DNA of 38,648 nucleotides from an uncultured cyanobacterium (lineage in GTDB: Bacteria > Cyanobacteriota > Cyanobacteriia > PCC-6307 > Cyanobiaceae). Position 1 is the stretch's first letter, and each line of letters opens with the position of its first letter. The stretch is taken from positions 1-38,648 of the forward strand of contig CAIXBB010000012.1 in NCBI GenBank assembly GCA_903917565.1. The letters are read 5' to 3'. Below are positions 7,326 to 16,168 of this stretch, one piece after another. Position numbers and translations under genes: made by a program. A model generated the notes under the pieces. It had not been told where the DNA came from, did not search any database, and saw nothing but the letters and a program-made list of their open reading frames with translations.

Positions 7326-8807
7326 TTAAGCCAATCGGCGCCGAAAGGACGGCAGCACGGGCCCGCTGATGCTGAGCAGGCGCCCGGCATCGTCCGAGAG
7401 TGCCTGCAGGGGCAGGTGCTGGTTGGACCCCGGGGAGCCTGCGGTTCCCGGGGTCTTCTCCCCCGGGCGCGTCCGGATCACGTAGGGCTCACTCACGGTC
7501 CAGCCCCGGGCGTAGCCGATGAGCAAGGGATCGGCGGGAGCGAACACGTAGGACGGCCGGCGCGGGATGCTTTCCTGACTGGAGCGATCCCCGTCCATGC
7601 GCACGGCCCTGGTGATCGCCTGAACGAAGCGGCTGCGGGTGACCACGGTGGTCAGGTAGGCCACCACCCGTAGCCGGGGGGCATCGAAGCCTTCGGCGCA
7701 CATGTCGATGCTCACAAGCCAGTCGGCCTCCCCGGCCTGGAACGCCGCCAGGCGCTGGGCCGCCTCCGGATCCTGGGAGTGCACCAGGTGCACCCGGTCC
7801 CCTTCCTGGGCCAGCAGGTCGGCGATGCGGCCGGCATGGCCGATGTCGCGGGCCACCACCAGACCGCCGGCCCCCGGATGCTCCAGCCGGACCCGTTCCA
7901 GGCGCCGGCGGGCCTGGAGCAGCAGCCGCAGGGCGATCCCGCCCCGATCCCCCGGGTGGATGGCCCGACGCAGGTTGCGGGCCCGCCAGCTCTCCCGCTG
8001 CTCCGCCGACAGGGGGGAGGTCTCGGTGTCCCGCCCGTCCTCCGGGCGCCCGTGTTCCACCCAGCCGTCCTGGAACCGGAACTCCAGGGGACGCACGTCG
8101 CCGGCGGCGATCAGGGCACGGGGCTCGACGCAGAGGTCCGGAATGATGCGTTCGGCCGGGCCGTCCTGGTCGTGCATCCGGATGCGGCGGGCGGAACAGA
8201 AGCCCAGGTTGTCGGCGCGGAAGGGGGTGCCGGTCAGCCCCAGGCGCAGCTGGGCGCCGCCGCTGAGGCTGCTGAAGGCGTGCCCCCATGCCGTGGCCTC
8301 CGGTTCCAGTGGATCCAGGCCCAGGTGATGCACTTCGTCGCCGATCGCCAGCCAGCGCCTGCCGTGGAGATGGCGGCCCAGCTCCCGCTCCAGGCGCAGA
8401 CGGTGCAAGGCGGCTGCCTGGTAGCTCAGCAGCAGGCCCTGGCCGGTCGCCGATCCGGGTGACCCCCCCGGGACATCCCACTCCTGCAGGACAAGACCGA
8501 GGCGGGCAGCGGCGCTGATCCACTGGCGGGCGATGGCGCTGCGATGGCAGAAGACCACGAAGCGCTCCAGCCGTCCTTCCCGCTGCAGCTGCTGGAAGGC
8601 GAGCAGGGCCCCCAGGGTCTTGCCGGCGCCGGGACCGGCGTGCAGGAGCACGTCCTGGCCCCCGGGGCTCGCCGAGACCAGCCGGGACCGCAGCAGCTGA
8701 ATCAAGCGGCGTTGCCAGGCCCGGGGCTCCGGGCCGCGGGGGCCGCCGGCAACGCCGGGGGGACCGGCATCGCGGCGCAGACCCAGATCGAAGGACGGTG
8801 CCACCAT
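7326..8807 (-). CDS. Superfamily II DEAD/DEAH-type helicase
   Basis: A 493-residue ATPase. Walker A is GPGAGKT (residues 58-64), motif Ia-like VVFCHRSAIARQW, motif II DEVH (157-160) and motif III LTGTPFR (191-197). The C-terminal RecA-like half has SIDMCAEGFDAPRLRVVAYL and motif VI QAITRAVRM. The N-terminus has a RAWQRRLIQLL element like the Q-motif or WQ region of restriction-type and RecG/UvrB-like helicases. Likely an ATP-driven DNA or RNA translocase; the substrate and partner are unknown. The ATG at 8807 is clear. It is divergent from pntA with 116 bases between. The C-terminal 70 residues are proline/glycine-rich and not recognised. No nuclease or methyltransferase gene adjoins it, so a restriction role is not supported. 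Confidence 0.82.
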   Translation of the reverse strand: MVAPSFDLGLRRDAGPPGVAGGPRGPEPRAWQRRLIQLLRSRLVSASPGGQDVLLHAGPGAGKTLGALLAFQQLQREGRLERFVVFCHRSAIARQWISAAARLGLVLQEWDVPGGSPGSATGQGLLLSYQAAALHRLRLERELGRHLHGRRWLAIGDEVHHLGLDPLEPEATAWGHAFSSLSGGAQLRLGLTGTPFRADNLGFCSARRIRMHDQDGPAERIIPDLCVEPRALIAAGDVRPLEFRFQDGWVEHGRPEDGRDTETSPLSAEQRESWRARNLRRAIHPGDRGGIALRLLLQARRRLERVRLEHPGAGGLVVARDIGHAGRIADLLAQEGDRVHLVHSQDPEAAQRLAAFQAGEADWLVSIDMCAEGFDAPRLRVVAYLTTVVTRSRFVQAITRAVRMDGDRSSQESIPRRPSYVFAPADPLLIGYARGWTVSEPYVIRTRPGEKTPGTAGSPGSNQHLPLQALSDDAGRLLSISGPVLPSFRRRLA

Positions 8808-8923
8808 CCGCCGATTCTGCTGGGCCGGCCAGGGCCCGGTGGGGGTGTCCGCACATTGGCGCCTGGTGGCTTGCCGTCAGCGGCGGGTCTGTCTATCGCA
8901 GAAGAGTTGTGTGTGGCCGCGCG

Positions 8924-10081
8924 TTGGTCAAACTGCTGATTCCCAGGGAGACGGCTCCCGCAGAGCGGAGGGTCGCCGCGACCCCCGAAACGGTGCGACG
9001 GCTGGTGGCCAAGGGGGCGACTCTGAAGGTGGAGCGTGGGGCGGGCCAGGCGGCCGGTTTCCTCGACGCCGACTACGCCGCCGTGGGCGCCGAGCTGTGG
9101 GACGGGGAGGCCGGGGCCTGGGGGACGGCCGACGGGGTGCTCTGCGTGCAGCCGCCCCGGAGCGAGGACCTGGGCCGCCTGCGCGATGGATCGCTGCTGG
9201 TGGGACTGCTGGCCCCCTATGGCGCCACACCCCTGGTCGCGGCCCTCAACGCCCGGCGGGTCTCCGCCATCGCCCTCGAACTGCTGCCACGGATCACCCG
9301 GGCCCAGTCGATGGACGTGCTGTCGTCCCAGGCCAACATCGCCGGCTACAAGGCGGTGCTGCTGGCGGCGGCCGCCCTCGATCGCTACGTGCCGATGCTG
9401 ATGACCGCGGCGGGCACGATCCAGCCCTCCCGGGTGCTGATCCTGGGGGCCGGCGTCGCCGGGCTGCAGGCGCTGGCCACCGCCCGCCGCCTGGGGGGTG
9501 TGGTGTATGTCTCGGATGTGCGGCCGGCGGTGAAGGAGCAGGTGGAATCCCTCGGCGGCCGCTTCATCGAGCCTCCGCAACTGGAGGAGGGCCCCGCCGA
9601 GGTGGGTGGCTACGCCCGCCAGGCCAGCGAGGCCTTCCTGGCGGCCCAACGCCAGCAGCTGGCCGACCAGCTGGCCCTGGCCGACATGGTGATCTGCACC
9701 GCCCTGGTGCCCGGCCGGCCGGCTCCCCGCCTGATCAGCGAGGAGATGCTCGACGGCATGCGGCCCGGTGCGGTGGTGGTGGATCTGGCCGTGGCCCAGG
9801 GGGGCAACTGCTCCGGCACGATCCCTGGGGCCACGGTGGAGCGCCTGGGCGTGCTGCTGATCGGGGCCGATGCCCTGCCGAGCACCGTGCCCAACCACGC
9901 CAGCGCCCTCTACGCCCGCAACATCGCCACCTTCATCGAGCACGTGCTGGGCGAGGACGGCTTCCGGCTGGATCCGGAGGATCCGATCCTGGAGGGCTGT
10001 CTCCTCACCCATGGCGGTGTCTGTCGCCGCGACGACATCGTCGAGCCCGCCGGCCTGTCCCCCATCGGAGCCCGTTCATGA
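8924..10081 (+). CDS. pntA: NAD(P) transhydrogenase alpha subunit, NAD(H)-binding part
   Basis: A 385-residue soluble domain I subunit. MVKLLIPRETAPAERRVAAT matches the usual PntA start, so the TTG at 8924 is chosen; a GTG at 8909 is the alternative. Typical elements are SMDVLSSQANIAGYKAV, the dinucleotide-binding ILGAGVAGLQA (GAGVAG at 175-180), VYVSDVRPAVKEQ, and AVAQGGNCSGTI. Domain I binds NAD(H) and exchanges hydride with domain III of PntB. As in most cyanobacteria, the alpha subunit is split, and the membrane part is encoded by the next gene, which overlaps in ATGA. The enzyme couples the proton gradient to NADPH formation. Confidence 0.94.
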   Translation: MVKLLIPRETAPAERRVAATPETVRRLVAKGATLKVERGAGQAAGFLDADYAAVGAELWDGEAGAWGTADGVLCVQPPRSEDLGRLRDGSLLVGLLAPYGATPLVAALNARRVSAIALELLPRITRAQSMDVLSSQANIAGYKAVLLAAAALDRYVPMLMTAAGTIQPSRVLILGAGVAGLQALATARRLGGVVYVSDVRPAVKEQVESLGGRFIEPPQLEEGPAEVGGYARQASEAFLAAQRQQLADQLALADMVICTALVPGRPAPRLISEEMLDGMRPGAVVVDLAVAQGGNCSGTIPGATVERLGVLLIGADALPSTVPNHASALYARNIATFIEHVLGEDGFRLDPEDPILEGCLLTHGGVCRRDDIVEPAGLSPIGARS

Positions 10082-10371
10082 GTCTTCTGACGCAGTCCCT
10101 CTGGGTGCTCCTTCTGGGCAGCCTGCTGGGGCTGGAATTGATCGGCAAGGTGCCCCCCACCCTGCACACCCCGCTGATGTCGGGGGCCAACGCCATCAGC
10201 GGCATCACCGTTCTGGCCTCCCTCACCCTCATCCAGCAGGCCGGCGACAACACGGCCCTGCTGGTGATCGGAGCTCTCTCCCTGGGCTTCGCCCTCTACA
10301 ACGTGATCGGCGGCTTCCTCGTCACCGATCGCATGCTCGCCATGTTCCGCCGCAAGGGTGACAGCCGATGA
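10078..10371 (+). CDS. NAD(P) transhydrogenase alpha subunit, membrane part
   Basis: A 97-residue protein with three or four hydrophobic helices, starting MSLLTQSLWVLLLGSLLGLE, then KVPPTLHTPLMSGANAISGI, and ending GFLVTDRMLAMFRRKGD. This is the C-terminal membrane domain of PntA, encoded separately (often called pntAB or PntA-2). It contributes transmembrane helices of domain II, through which protons pass. It overlaps pntA by four bases upstream and pntB by four bases downstream, so translation of the three is probably coupled. Length and sequence are normal for the family. Confidence 0.93.
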   Translation: MSLLTQSLWVLLLGSLLGLELIGKVPPTLHTPLMSGANAISGITVLASLTLIQQAGDNTALLVIGALSLGFALYNVIGGFLVTDRMLAMFRRKGDSR

Positions 10372-11798
10372 CGTTCTCCATGGATGCTTTTGCCGCCGCC
10401 ATCGATCTGGCGGCCGTGCTCCTGCTGGCCCTCGGCATCAAGGGCCTCTCCAAGGTGAGCTCCGCCCGCGGGGCCAACGCCCTGGCCGCCCTGGCCATGG
10501 GACTGGCCGTGGTGGGGCTGCTGATCGAGATCCGGCCCGATCCGATCGCCTGGCTCTGGATCGCAGCCGGCAGCGCCGCCGGCGGGCTGGCCGGCCTGGT
10601 CACCGCCCGCCGGGTGCCGATGACCGCCATGCCGGAGACCGTCGCCCTTTTCAACGGCTGCGGTGGCATGGCCTCCCTGCTGGTGGCCATGGGTGTGGCC
10701 TTGTTCGATACGGGTGAGTCCGACATCGTCGCCCTGGTGTCGATCGCGGTGTCGGTGTTCGTCGGGGCGATCACCTTCAGTGGCTCGATCGTGGCCATGG
10801 CCAAGCTCCAGGGCTGGTTGGACACCCCCGGCTGGACCCAGAGCCGCCTGCGCCATGGCGTCAACATCTCCCTGGCGGTGCTCTGCCTGGTGTCGGCCGT
10901 GCTGCTGCCCGGCGATCCGGGTGGCCTGCCCCTGTGGCTGCTGATGGGCGGCTCCACCCTTCTGGGCATCGGCGTCACCCTGCCCATCGGCGGGGCCGAC
11001 ATGCCGGTGGTCATCTCCCTGCTCAACTCCTATTCCGGGGTGGCGGCGGCGGCGGCGGGCTTCGTGGTGGGCAGCCAGCTGCTGATTGTGGCCGGCGCCA
11101 TGGTGGGGGCGGCAGGCCTGATCCTCACCCAGGTGATGTGCACCGCCATGAACCGCTCCCTGGTGTCGGTGCTCTTCGGTGGCGCCCTCGGGGCCAGCGC
11201 CGGGGCCGTGGGCGGTGGCGGCAGTGAGGCGGGTTACACCCGCATCACCAGCTGCAGTGCCGAGGAATGCGCCATGGCCCTGGAGCAGGCCGAGCGTGTG
11301 GTGTTCGTGCCGGGCTACGGCCTGGCGGTGGCCCAGGCCCAGCATTCCCTGCGGGAGCTGGCCAAGTTGCTGGAGGGCCATGGGGTGGAGGTGAGCTACG
11401 CCATCCATCCGGTGGCGGGCCGCATGCCTGGCCACATGAATGTGCTGCTGGCGGAGGCCGACGTGCCCTACGAGCAGCTGCTGGAGATGGACCTGGTCAA
11501 TCCCGAGTTCCCCCGCACCGATGTGGTGATCGTTCTGGGGGCCAACGATGTGGTGAACCCCCAGGCCAAGAACGACCCCACCAGCCCCCTGTACGGCATG
11601 CCCGTGCTGGAGGTGGATCAGGCCCGCCAGGTGTTCGTCGTCAAGCGCAGCCTGGGGGCCGGCTATGCCGGCATCAACAACGCCCTGTTCGAAATGCCCC
11701 AGACCGCCATGGTCTTCGGGGATGCCAAGGCGGTGCTCAACGGCCTGCTGAGCGAGCTTCGCTCCATGGGGGTGGGTAAGGCGAAGGTGGCGGCCTGA
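10368..11798 (+). CDS. pntB: NAD(P) transhydrogenase beta subunit
   Basis: A 476-residue protein. About nine membrane helices (residues 10-270, including SARGANALAALAMG and VALFNGCGGMASLLVAMG) form the rest of domain II. The soluble NADP(H)-binding domain III runs from about residue 300, with VPGYGLAVAQAQ, HPVAGRMPGHMNVLLAEA, VVIVLGANDVVNPQAK and VKRSLGAGYAGINN. It completes the proton-pumping transhydrogenase with the two upstream genes. In cyanobacteria this enzyme, in the thylakoid membrane, supplies NADPH under low light or mixotrophic growth. Its ATGA overlap with the preceding gene supports a single operon, and the following hydrolase starts 16 bases after its stop. Confidence 0.95.
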   Translation: MTFSMDAFAAAIDLAAVLLLALGIKGLSKVSSARGANALAALAMGLAVVGLLIEIRPDPIAWLWIAAGSAAGGLAGLVTARRVPMTAMPETVALFNGCGGMASLLVAMGVALFDTGESDIVALVSIAVSVFVGAITFSGSIVAMAKLQGWLDTPGWTQSRLRHGVNISLAVLCLVSAVLLPGDPGGLPLWLLMGGSTLLGIGVTLPIGGADMPVVISLLNSYSGVAAAAAGFVVGSQLLIVAGAMVGAAGLILTQVMCTAMNRSLVSVLFGGALGASAGAVGGGGSEAGYTRITSCSAEECAMALEQAERVVFVPGYGLAVAQAQHSLRELAKLLEGHGVEVSYAIHPVAGRMPGHMNVLLAEADVPYEQLLEMDLVNPEFPRTDVVIVLGANDVVNPQAKNDPTSPLYGMPVLEVDQARQVFVVKRSLGAGYAGINNALFEMPQTAMVFGDAKAVLNGLLSELRSMGVGKAKVAA

Positions 11799-11814
11799 GG
11801 AAGGGGACCGGGTC

Positions 11815-12834
11815 GTGTCCCAGCTTCCCCACCATCTCGGCCTGCCCGCCTTCCGGCAGCGTTCTCCCTGGATCGGAGGGGATCTGCAGACCCTGCGGGA
11901 CACCCTGCGGCCCCTGCGTTTCCCCCCCGATCACGCCGAGGAGCTCACCATTCCCCTGGCGGATGGTGACCACCTGGTGGGCCTGCTGGACCGTCCCGAG
12001 GCCGGAGCGCCGATCGGCCTGGTGCTGGTGCTGCATGGTCTGGGGGGCTCCAGTGACGGCCCCGGTCCGCGGCGCCTGGCCCTGGCCCTGGTGGCCGAGG
12101 GCTTCGCCGCGCTGCGCCTCAACCTGCGGGGGGCCGGGCGGGGCCGGCCCCTCGCGCGGGGCACCTACTGCGCCCTCTGCAACGACGACCTCCGCCCTGC
12201 CGTGGCCTGGGCCCGGCAGCTGGCCGCCGACCTGCCACTCTTCGGTGCCGGCATTTCCCTGGGGGGCACGGTGCTGCTCAACGCTGGCCTGGGCGGCCTG
12301 GGGTTCGATGGCCTGGTCTGCGTCAGCAGCCCCCTCGAACTGAGCGTCTGCGCCGTCCAGTTTGAGCGCCGCCGCAACCGGGTGTACCAGCGCTGGCTGG
12401 TGGAGCGCCTGCGGGAGCAGACGCTGGCCGATCCGGGGGGGCTCCTGGAGGCCGAGCGCGAGGCGCTTGTGGGGCCGCAGCGGGCCCGCACGATCCGGGT
12501 CTTTGATACGGCCATCACCGCACCGCGCTGGGGTTTCGCCTCGGTGGCCGCCTACTACGACGCCGCCAGTCCCCTGGCCCCTCTGCTGGAAGGACGGCCC
12601 CTGCCCCCCACCCTGCTGCTCCATGCCGGCGACGATCCGTGGGTGCCGGTGGGGCCGCTGCGGCAGCTGGCGGCCACGACCGGCGGCAGCTGCGGATCGG
12701 CCCCCGAGGTGGTGATCACACCCCGCGGCGGTCACAACGGCTTCCATGCCCCCGGCGACGGGCCGGCCTGCTGGGCCGATCGGCTGGTGGTGGCCTGGCT
12801 GAGACGGCTCAGTCGGGGGCAAGGGCGCGGCTGA
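11815..12834 (+). CDS. YheT-family alpha/beta hydrolase
   Basis: A 339-residue protein from GTG at 11815. Early sequence PAFRQRSPWIGGDLQTLRDT is the YheT/EMB8-type N-terminus (a region that reads P-W-x-x-G-x-x-Q-T in relatives). The oxyanion loop is VLHGLGGSSDGP, the nucleophile elbow GISLGG (Ser148), the acid HAGDDPWVP and the histidine GGHNGF. These proteins are esterase-like, and some plant relatives act on thylakoid lipids; the natural substrate here is unknown. It is close behind pntB and may be read through from that operon. The 3' end overlaps the convergent ferredoxin-like gene by 26 bases. Confidence 0.86.
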   Translation: MSQLPHHLGLPAFRQRSPWIGGDLQTLRDTLRPLRFPPDHAEELTIPLADGDHLVGLLDRPEAGAPIGLVLVLHGLGGSSDGPGPRRLALALVAEGFAALRLNLRGAGRGRPLARGTYCALCNDDLRPAVAWARQLAADLPLFGAGISLGGTVLLNAGLGGLGFDGLVCVSSPLELSVCAVQFERRRNRVYQRWLVERLREQTLADPGGLLEAEREALVGPQRARTIRVFDTAITAPRWGFASVAAYYDAASPLAPLLEGRPLPPTLLLHAGDDPWVPVGPLRQLAATTGGSCGSAPEVVITPRGGHNGFHAPGDGPACWADRLVVAWLRRLSRGQGRG

Positions 12835-13159
12835 AGGGGGTGCGCCGCACGATCCAGTCCTCGATGGGCGCCCCGCCGATCACATGCTGGTGCACGATCC
12901 GCTCGATCCGCTCGGGGGTGACGCCGCCGTAGGTGATCCCCTCCGGCCAGATCAGCAGCACCGGTCCGCCTGTACAGACGCGCAGGCAGTCGGCCTTGGT
13001 GCGCAGCACCACACCCTGCGGCCTATCGGGTTCCTCCAGCCCCAGCTCCCGCACCAGTTGCTTGAGCCGGTTCCAGCTGGCCGCTCCGATGGCCGGGTCG
13101 CCACAGAGCGCCTTGGTGGGCGTGGCGCAGAGCAGCAAGTGGTGCTGAACGCCGCTCAC
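12809..13159 (-). CDS. [2Fe-2S] thioredoxin-like ferredoxin domain protein
   Basis: A 116-residue protein with four cysteines positioned as in thioredoxin-like [2Fe-2S] ferredoxins: Cys11 and Cys19 in the N-terminal part, Cys58 and Cys62 in [20 protein letters not shown]. The [20 protein letters not shown] segment is also typical of the cyanobacterial members. It likely carries electrons in the cytoplasm; the partner is unknown. It starts at GTG in a four-base overlap with the dxr stop (GTGA), so the two are translationally linked. Later steps of the same MEP isoprenoid pathway (IspG, IspH) are ferredoxin-dependent, so a link is possible but inferred. Confidence 0.85.
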   Translation of the reverse strand: MSGVQHHLLLCATPTKALCGDPAIGAASWNRLKQLVRELGLEEPDRPQGVVLRTKADCLRVCTGGPVLLIWPEGITYGGVTPERIERIVHQHVIGGAPIEDWIVRRTPFSRALAPD

Positions 13160-14406
13160 GCCGGCAGCGCCGCCGGTGCATGGCCGTGGAGCGCGATGGC
13201 CGCCTCGCGGGTGGCCTGGCGCGCCCAGCCATCCACGGCCAGCACCTCGTCGAGGGAGGGTTCGCGGTGGTGGTCGACGCGGTGCCGGTCGCAGACCCGC
13301 TCGATCAGCTCGGAGATGGCGAGGAAGGGGATCGCCTCCTCCAGGAAGAGGGCCACCGCCTGCTCGTTGGCGGCGTTGAGCACCGCGGGCATGGTGCCGC
13401 CGGCGCGGCCGGCGGCATAGGCGAGCGCCATGCAGGGGTACTTGGCGCTGTCGGGGGCGCGGAACGTGAGCTGGCCGACGGCGGTGAGATCAAGGCGGCG
13501 CCAGGGGGTGTCCAGGCGTTCGGGCCAGCTGAGGCAGTAGAGCAGGGGCAGCTTCATGTCGGGCCAGCCCAGCTGGGCCAGCACCGAGGAATCGGCCAGT
13601 TCCACCATTGAGTGGATGATGCTCTGGGGGTGGATGACGATTTCGATGTGGTCGTAGTCGAGCCCGAACAGGTAGTGGGCTTCGATCACCTCCAGCCCCT
13701 TGTTCATCAAGGTGGCCGAGTCCACCGTGATCTTGCGCCCCATGCTCCAGTTGGGGTGGCTGGTGGCATCCGCCACGGTGGCCTTGGCCAGATCGTCGGC
13801 GGGCCAGTCGCGGAAGGCACCGCCGGAGGCAGTGAGATGGATCCGCCGCAGACCCGGCGTTGGGACGCCGGTGGAAAGGCGGGCGGTGTCCACCCAGGGG
13901 GTGCCCTGCAGGCACTGGAAGAGGGCCGAGTGTTCCGAGTCGGCGGGCAGGAGCCGGCTGCCGCTGCGCTTGAGCTCCGGCAGCACCACCGGGCCGGCGG
14001 CGATCAGGGTTTCCTTGTTGGCCAGAGCCAGGTCCTTGCCGGCCCGGATTGCCGCCAGGGTGGGCAGGAGTCCGGCGCACCCCACGATGCCGGTGACCAC
14101 CAGATCGGCGCTCGCCCAGGCGGCCGCCGCGCAAAGGCCCTCGGAGCCTCCCACCAGCTCGGGCAGACGGGCCGGCCGCCGCGCCGGTTCGAGGGCCGCC
14201 AGGCGGCTGGCCAGCTCGGCGATCCGGTCGGCCTCGGCCAGGGCCACCACCTCCGGCTGGTGGCGGATGATCTGCTCCACCAGCAGATCCAGGTTGCGGC
14301 CGGCGGTGAGGGCCACCACCTTGAAGCGATCGGGGAACTCCTCGGCGATCTCCAGGGTCTGGGTGCCGATCGACCCGGTGGAGCCCAGCACGGCGATGGC
14401 TTTCAC
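13156..14406 (-). CDS. dxr: 1-deoxy-D-xylulose 5-phosphate reductoisomerase
   Basis: From GTG at 14406 the protein has 416 residues and begins [20 protein letters not shown], the standard Dxr start with the NADPH-binding GSTGSIG. An upstream ATG at 14448 would add 14 residues not expected in homologues; a GGGGGGG stretch upstream of the GTG could serve as the ribosome site. Active-site regions are [27 protein letters not shown] (metal ligands D and E), [32 protein letters not shown] and [12 protein letters not shown]. It rearranges and reduces DXP to MEP, the committed step in plastid-type isoprenoid synthesis for carotenoids, phytol and quinones. The ferredoxin-like gene follows with overlap. 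Confidence 0.94.
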   Translation of the reverse strand: MKAIAVLGSTGSIGTQTLEIAEEFPDRFKVVALTAGRNLDLLVEQIIRHQPEVVALAEADRIAELASRLAALEPARRPARLPELVGGSEGLCAAAAWASADLVVTGIVGCAGLLPTLAAIRAGKDLALANKETLIAAGPVVLPELKRSGSRLLPADSEHSALFQCLQGTPWVDTARLSTGVPTPGLRRIHLTASGGAFRDWPADDLAKATVADATSHPNWSMGRKITVDSATLMNKGLEVIEAHYLFGLDYDHIEIVIHPQSIIHSMVELADSSVLAQLGWPDMKLPLLYCLSWPERLDTPWRRLDLTAVGQLTFRAPDSAKYPCMALAYAAGRAGGTMPAVLNAANEQAVALFLEEAIPFLAISELIERVCDRHRVDHHREPSLDEVLAVDGWARQATREAAIALHGHAPAALPA

Positions 14407-14499
14407 AGGCTGCCCCCCCGCAGGGTTCGTGGCGCTCCAGTGTCCCATCTCCGGCTGCCGTCACCGCTGGCTTAACTGGGGCGACACCGAACCTCCTTC

Positions 14500-14727
14500 A
14501 TGTCTTGGTTGCAGCGCTGGAACTTCATCGAGCGGGCCCGGATCGAGCGCCAGCTCTGGGAAGCCTTCGAACGCCGTGAGGATCTCGAAGCGCTGGTAGA
14601 GGAGTGCCGCCTGGCGGTGGCGGCCGGCGATCGCGAGCGGGCTTTCCAGCTGGAGGTGTGGCAGACCACCCTGCTGCGGATCCGCAAGATCGAAAAGCTG
14701 ATGGCGGACAAGACCCCCACCCCCTGA
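14500..14727 (+). CDS. Small helical hypothetical protein (75 residues)
   Basis: MSWLQRWNFIERARIERQLW continues as an almost entirely helical, charged protein with residues such as FERREDLEALVEECRLAV and LRIRKIEKLM. It looks like a short coiled-coil or helical hairpin with no membrane segment. ATG start; stop 12 bases before the convergent GT9 gene stop. It is divergent from dxr. I do not recognise a named family, but codon composition matches the neighbours and the tight packing supports a real gene. Confidence 0.68.
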   Translation: MSWLQRWNFIERARIERQLWEAFERREDLEALVEECRLAVAAGDRERAFQLEVWQTTLLRIRKIEKLMADKTPTP

Positions 14728-14739
14728 GGCTGGAGCTGG

Positions 14740-15888
14740 TCAGGACGTGCTGGTGGTCTTCAGGGGGAGCTGGGCCCTCGGTTGCCAGGCCTGGCAAACC
14801 AGGGGCCACACCGCATCGGGCGTCAGGGCGTCCATGCAGGCGTGCTGCTCCAGAAGGCAGGCGGGGTTGTCGAAGCGGGCCTGGAGGCAACTGCTGCAGC
14901 TGTGGCCGCTGCGGCTGATCCACACATGCTCGGCCCGCGGGGCCCAGAGGTCGCGGGGACTGGCACCGATGCCCTCGGCGTCGGTGCCGAAGAGTGCCAC
15001 GGTGGGGCAGCCGGCGGCGGCGGCCAGGTGCAGGGGACCGGAATCCACGGCGATGCAGAGCCGGCTGCGGGCCAGAGCGCCCACCAGAGCCGGCAGGCTG
15101 AGCTGCCCGCGCAGATCGCGGATGCCGCTGCCTGCCAGCAGGTCGCGCTCGAGCAGGTCGCCTGGCTGGCGGGGCTCGGCGGTGGGCGGCCCGCCGATCA
15201 GGCCGATGGCGGCGGCCGTGAGGCCCATCTCGCGGCGCAGCCGCCCGAGCAGGGCCAGCCAGCTCGCCAGAGGCCAGAGCTTGGCGGGACGTTCGCCATT
15301 CACGGCGATCAGCACCGGGGGCAGACCGGAGGGTGGGGGCTCCGCGGGGAGCTCCACCCGCTCGAAGTCGGTGTCCACCCAGGCCACGCGGCAGTGGAGT
15401 TCGCGGATGCTGTTGCTGGCGATCCAGCCGTCGTAGCGCTCCACCAGGGTGGAACTGGCCCAGTGGGGATCGATGGCCAGCGCGTGGAGGGGATGGTCGC
15501 CGGGGGGGATCGGCGCTGCCCCCACCACAAAGCGGGGCGCCAGGGCCGCCGTCCAGGCGGAGGTGTGGGGGGCGTGGCCATCGGCGTTGATCACCAGATC
15601 CACCCCGTCGCCCTGGTCCCGGCCCGCCAGGGCCCGGCGCCATTCGCCCAGGGCCGACAGGGCCGCCGGGCCCTGCTCCGCCAGGGGCAGGCTGGCGTCG
15701 ATCCAGGGATTGAGCCGCTCCAACTCCAGGGTGCGCTGGCTGCCCACATAGGTGAGGCGGGCGCCGGGATACTTCAGGCGCAGACCCCGCAGCAGCGGTT
15801 GCAGCACCACGTAGTTGCCCAGCTTGGGGGCCCCGAGCACCACGATCTGCGGCCGGGGGCCGAGGGGATCGTCCTGGAAGCGTCGCAT
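14740..15888 (-). CDS. Glycosyltransferase family 9 (heptosyltransferase-like)
   Basis: A 382-residue protein from the ATG at 15888 (MRRFQDDPLGPRPQIVVLGA); an upstream extension in the frame is low-complexity and unlikely. The N-terminal Rossmann half starts VVLGAPKLGNYVVLQPLLRG, and the nucleotide-sugar half carries ELAGSGIRDLRGQLSLP-like helices and the GT9 signature AVDSGPLHLAAAAGCPTVAL FGT (two parts). The C-terminus has a cysteine-rich segment (SCSSCLQARF, HACMDAL) seen in many GT9 proteins. GT9 enzymes add heptose or related sugars during outer-membrane glycan synthesis, acting at the cytoplasmic face. It is the last gene of a co-directional string starting with the RTX-like gene. Confidence 0.87.
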   Translation of the reverse strand: MRRFQDDPLGPRPQIVVLGAPKLGNYVVLQPLLRGLRLKYPGARLTYVGSQRTLELERLNPWIDASLPLAEQGPAALSALGEWRRALAGRDQGDGVDLVINADGHAPHTSAWTAALAPRFVVGAAPIPPGDHPLHALAIDPHWASSTLVERYDGWIASNSIRELHCRVAWVDTDFERVELPAEPPPSGLPPVLIAVNGERPAKLWPLASWLALLGRLRREMGLTAAAIGLIGGPPTAEPRQPGDLLERDLLAGSGIRDLRGQLSLPALVGALARSRLCIAVDSGPLHLAAAAGCPTVALFGTDAEGIGASPRDLWAPRAEHVWISRSGHSCSSCLQARFDNPACLLEQHACMDALTPDAVWPLVCQAWQPRAQLPLKTTSTS

Positions 15889-15919
15889 CAGGCGGCCCCG
15901 ACTGTCCTGGCCCTGGCGG

Positions 15920-16168
15920 TCATGGACGCGGGCGGCCGCGGCCGACGACGTAACCCACCACCAGCCCCGCCACCCCACCGGCGAGGGCGCCCTGGAGTTG
16001 CCACATCTGCTTGCGGAACCGCCAGGGCATGGCGCCGAGCTGCAGACCCACCACCAGGGTGACCGCCAGCACCAGCACCAGGCCGCCGCCGATGGGCCAG
16101 CCCAGACCGGAGGATTGCCCTGGGGTGGGGCGATCGGCAGCAGGTTTGGGGCGGAGGGGCAGGCTCAT
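15920..16168 (-). CDS. Small membrane protein (82 residues)
   Basis: Two hydrophobic segments (about residues 25-45 and 60-76, the latter with GGVAGLVVGYVVGRG) are separated by a basic loop PWRFRKQMWQLQG. The N-terminus is proline-rich. The ATG at 16168 overlaps the stop of the upstream GT2 gene (ATGA), so it is cotranslated with it, and the GT9 gene starts 31 bases after its stop. The glycine-patterned second helix could pair with itself or with a partner. Function unknown; the position suggests a role in membrane-associated glycan synthesis or export. Confidence 0.68.
   Translation of the reverse strand: MSLPLRPKPAADRPTPGQSSGLGWPIGGGLVLVLAVTLVVGLQLGAMPWRFRKQMWQLQGALAGGVAGLVVGYVVGRGRPRP

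Noticed and set aside
7326-8807. Helicase as part of a phage-defence island
   Set aside because: Neighbours are infA, a small hypothetical gene and the pnt operon; no nuclease, methyltransferase or other defence gene accompanies it.
10296-11903. 535-residue open frame antisense to pntB
   Set aside because: His/Gly/Gln-rich shadow frame; pntB on the other strand is fully conserved.
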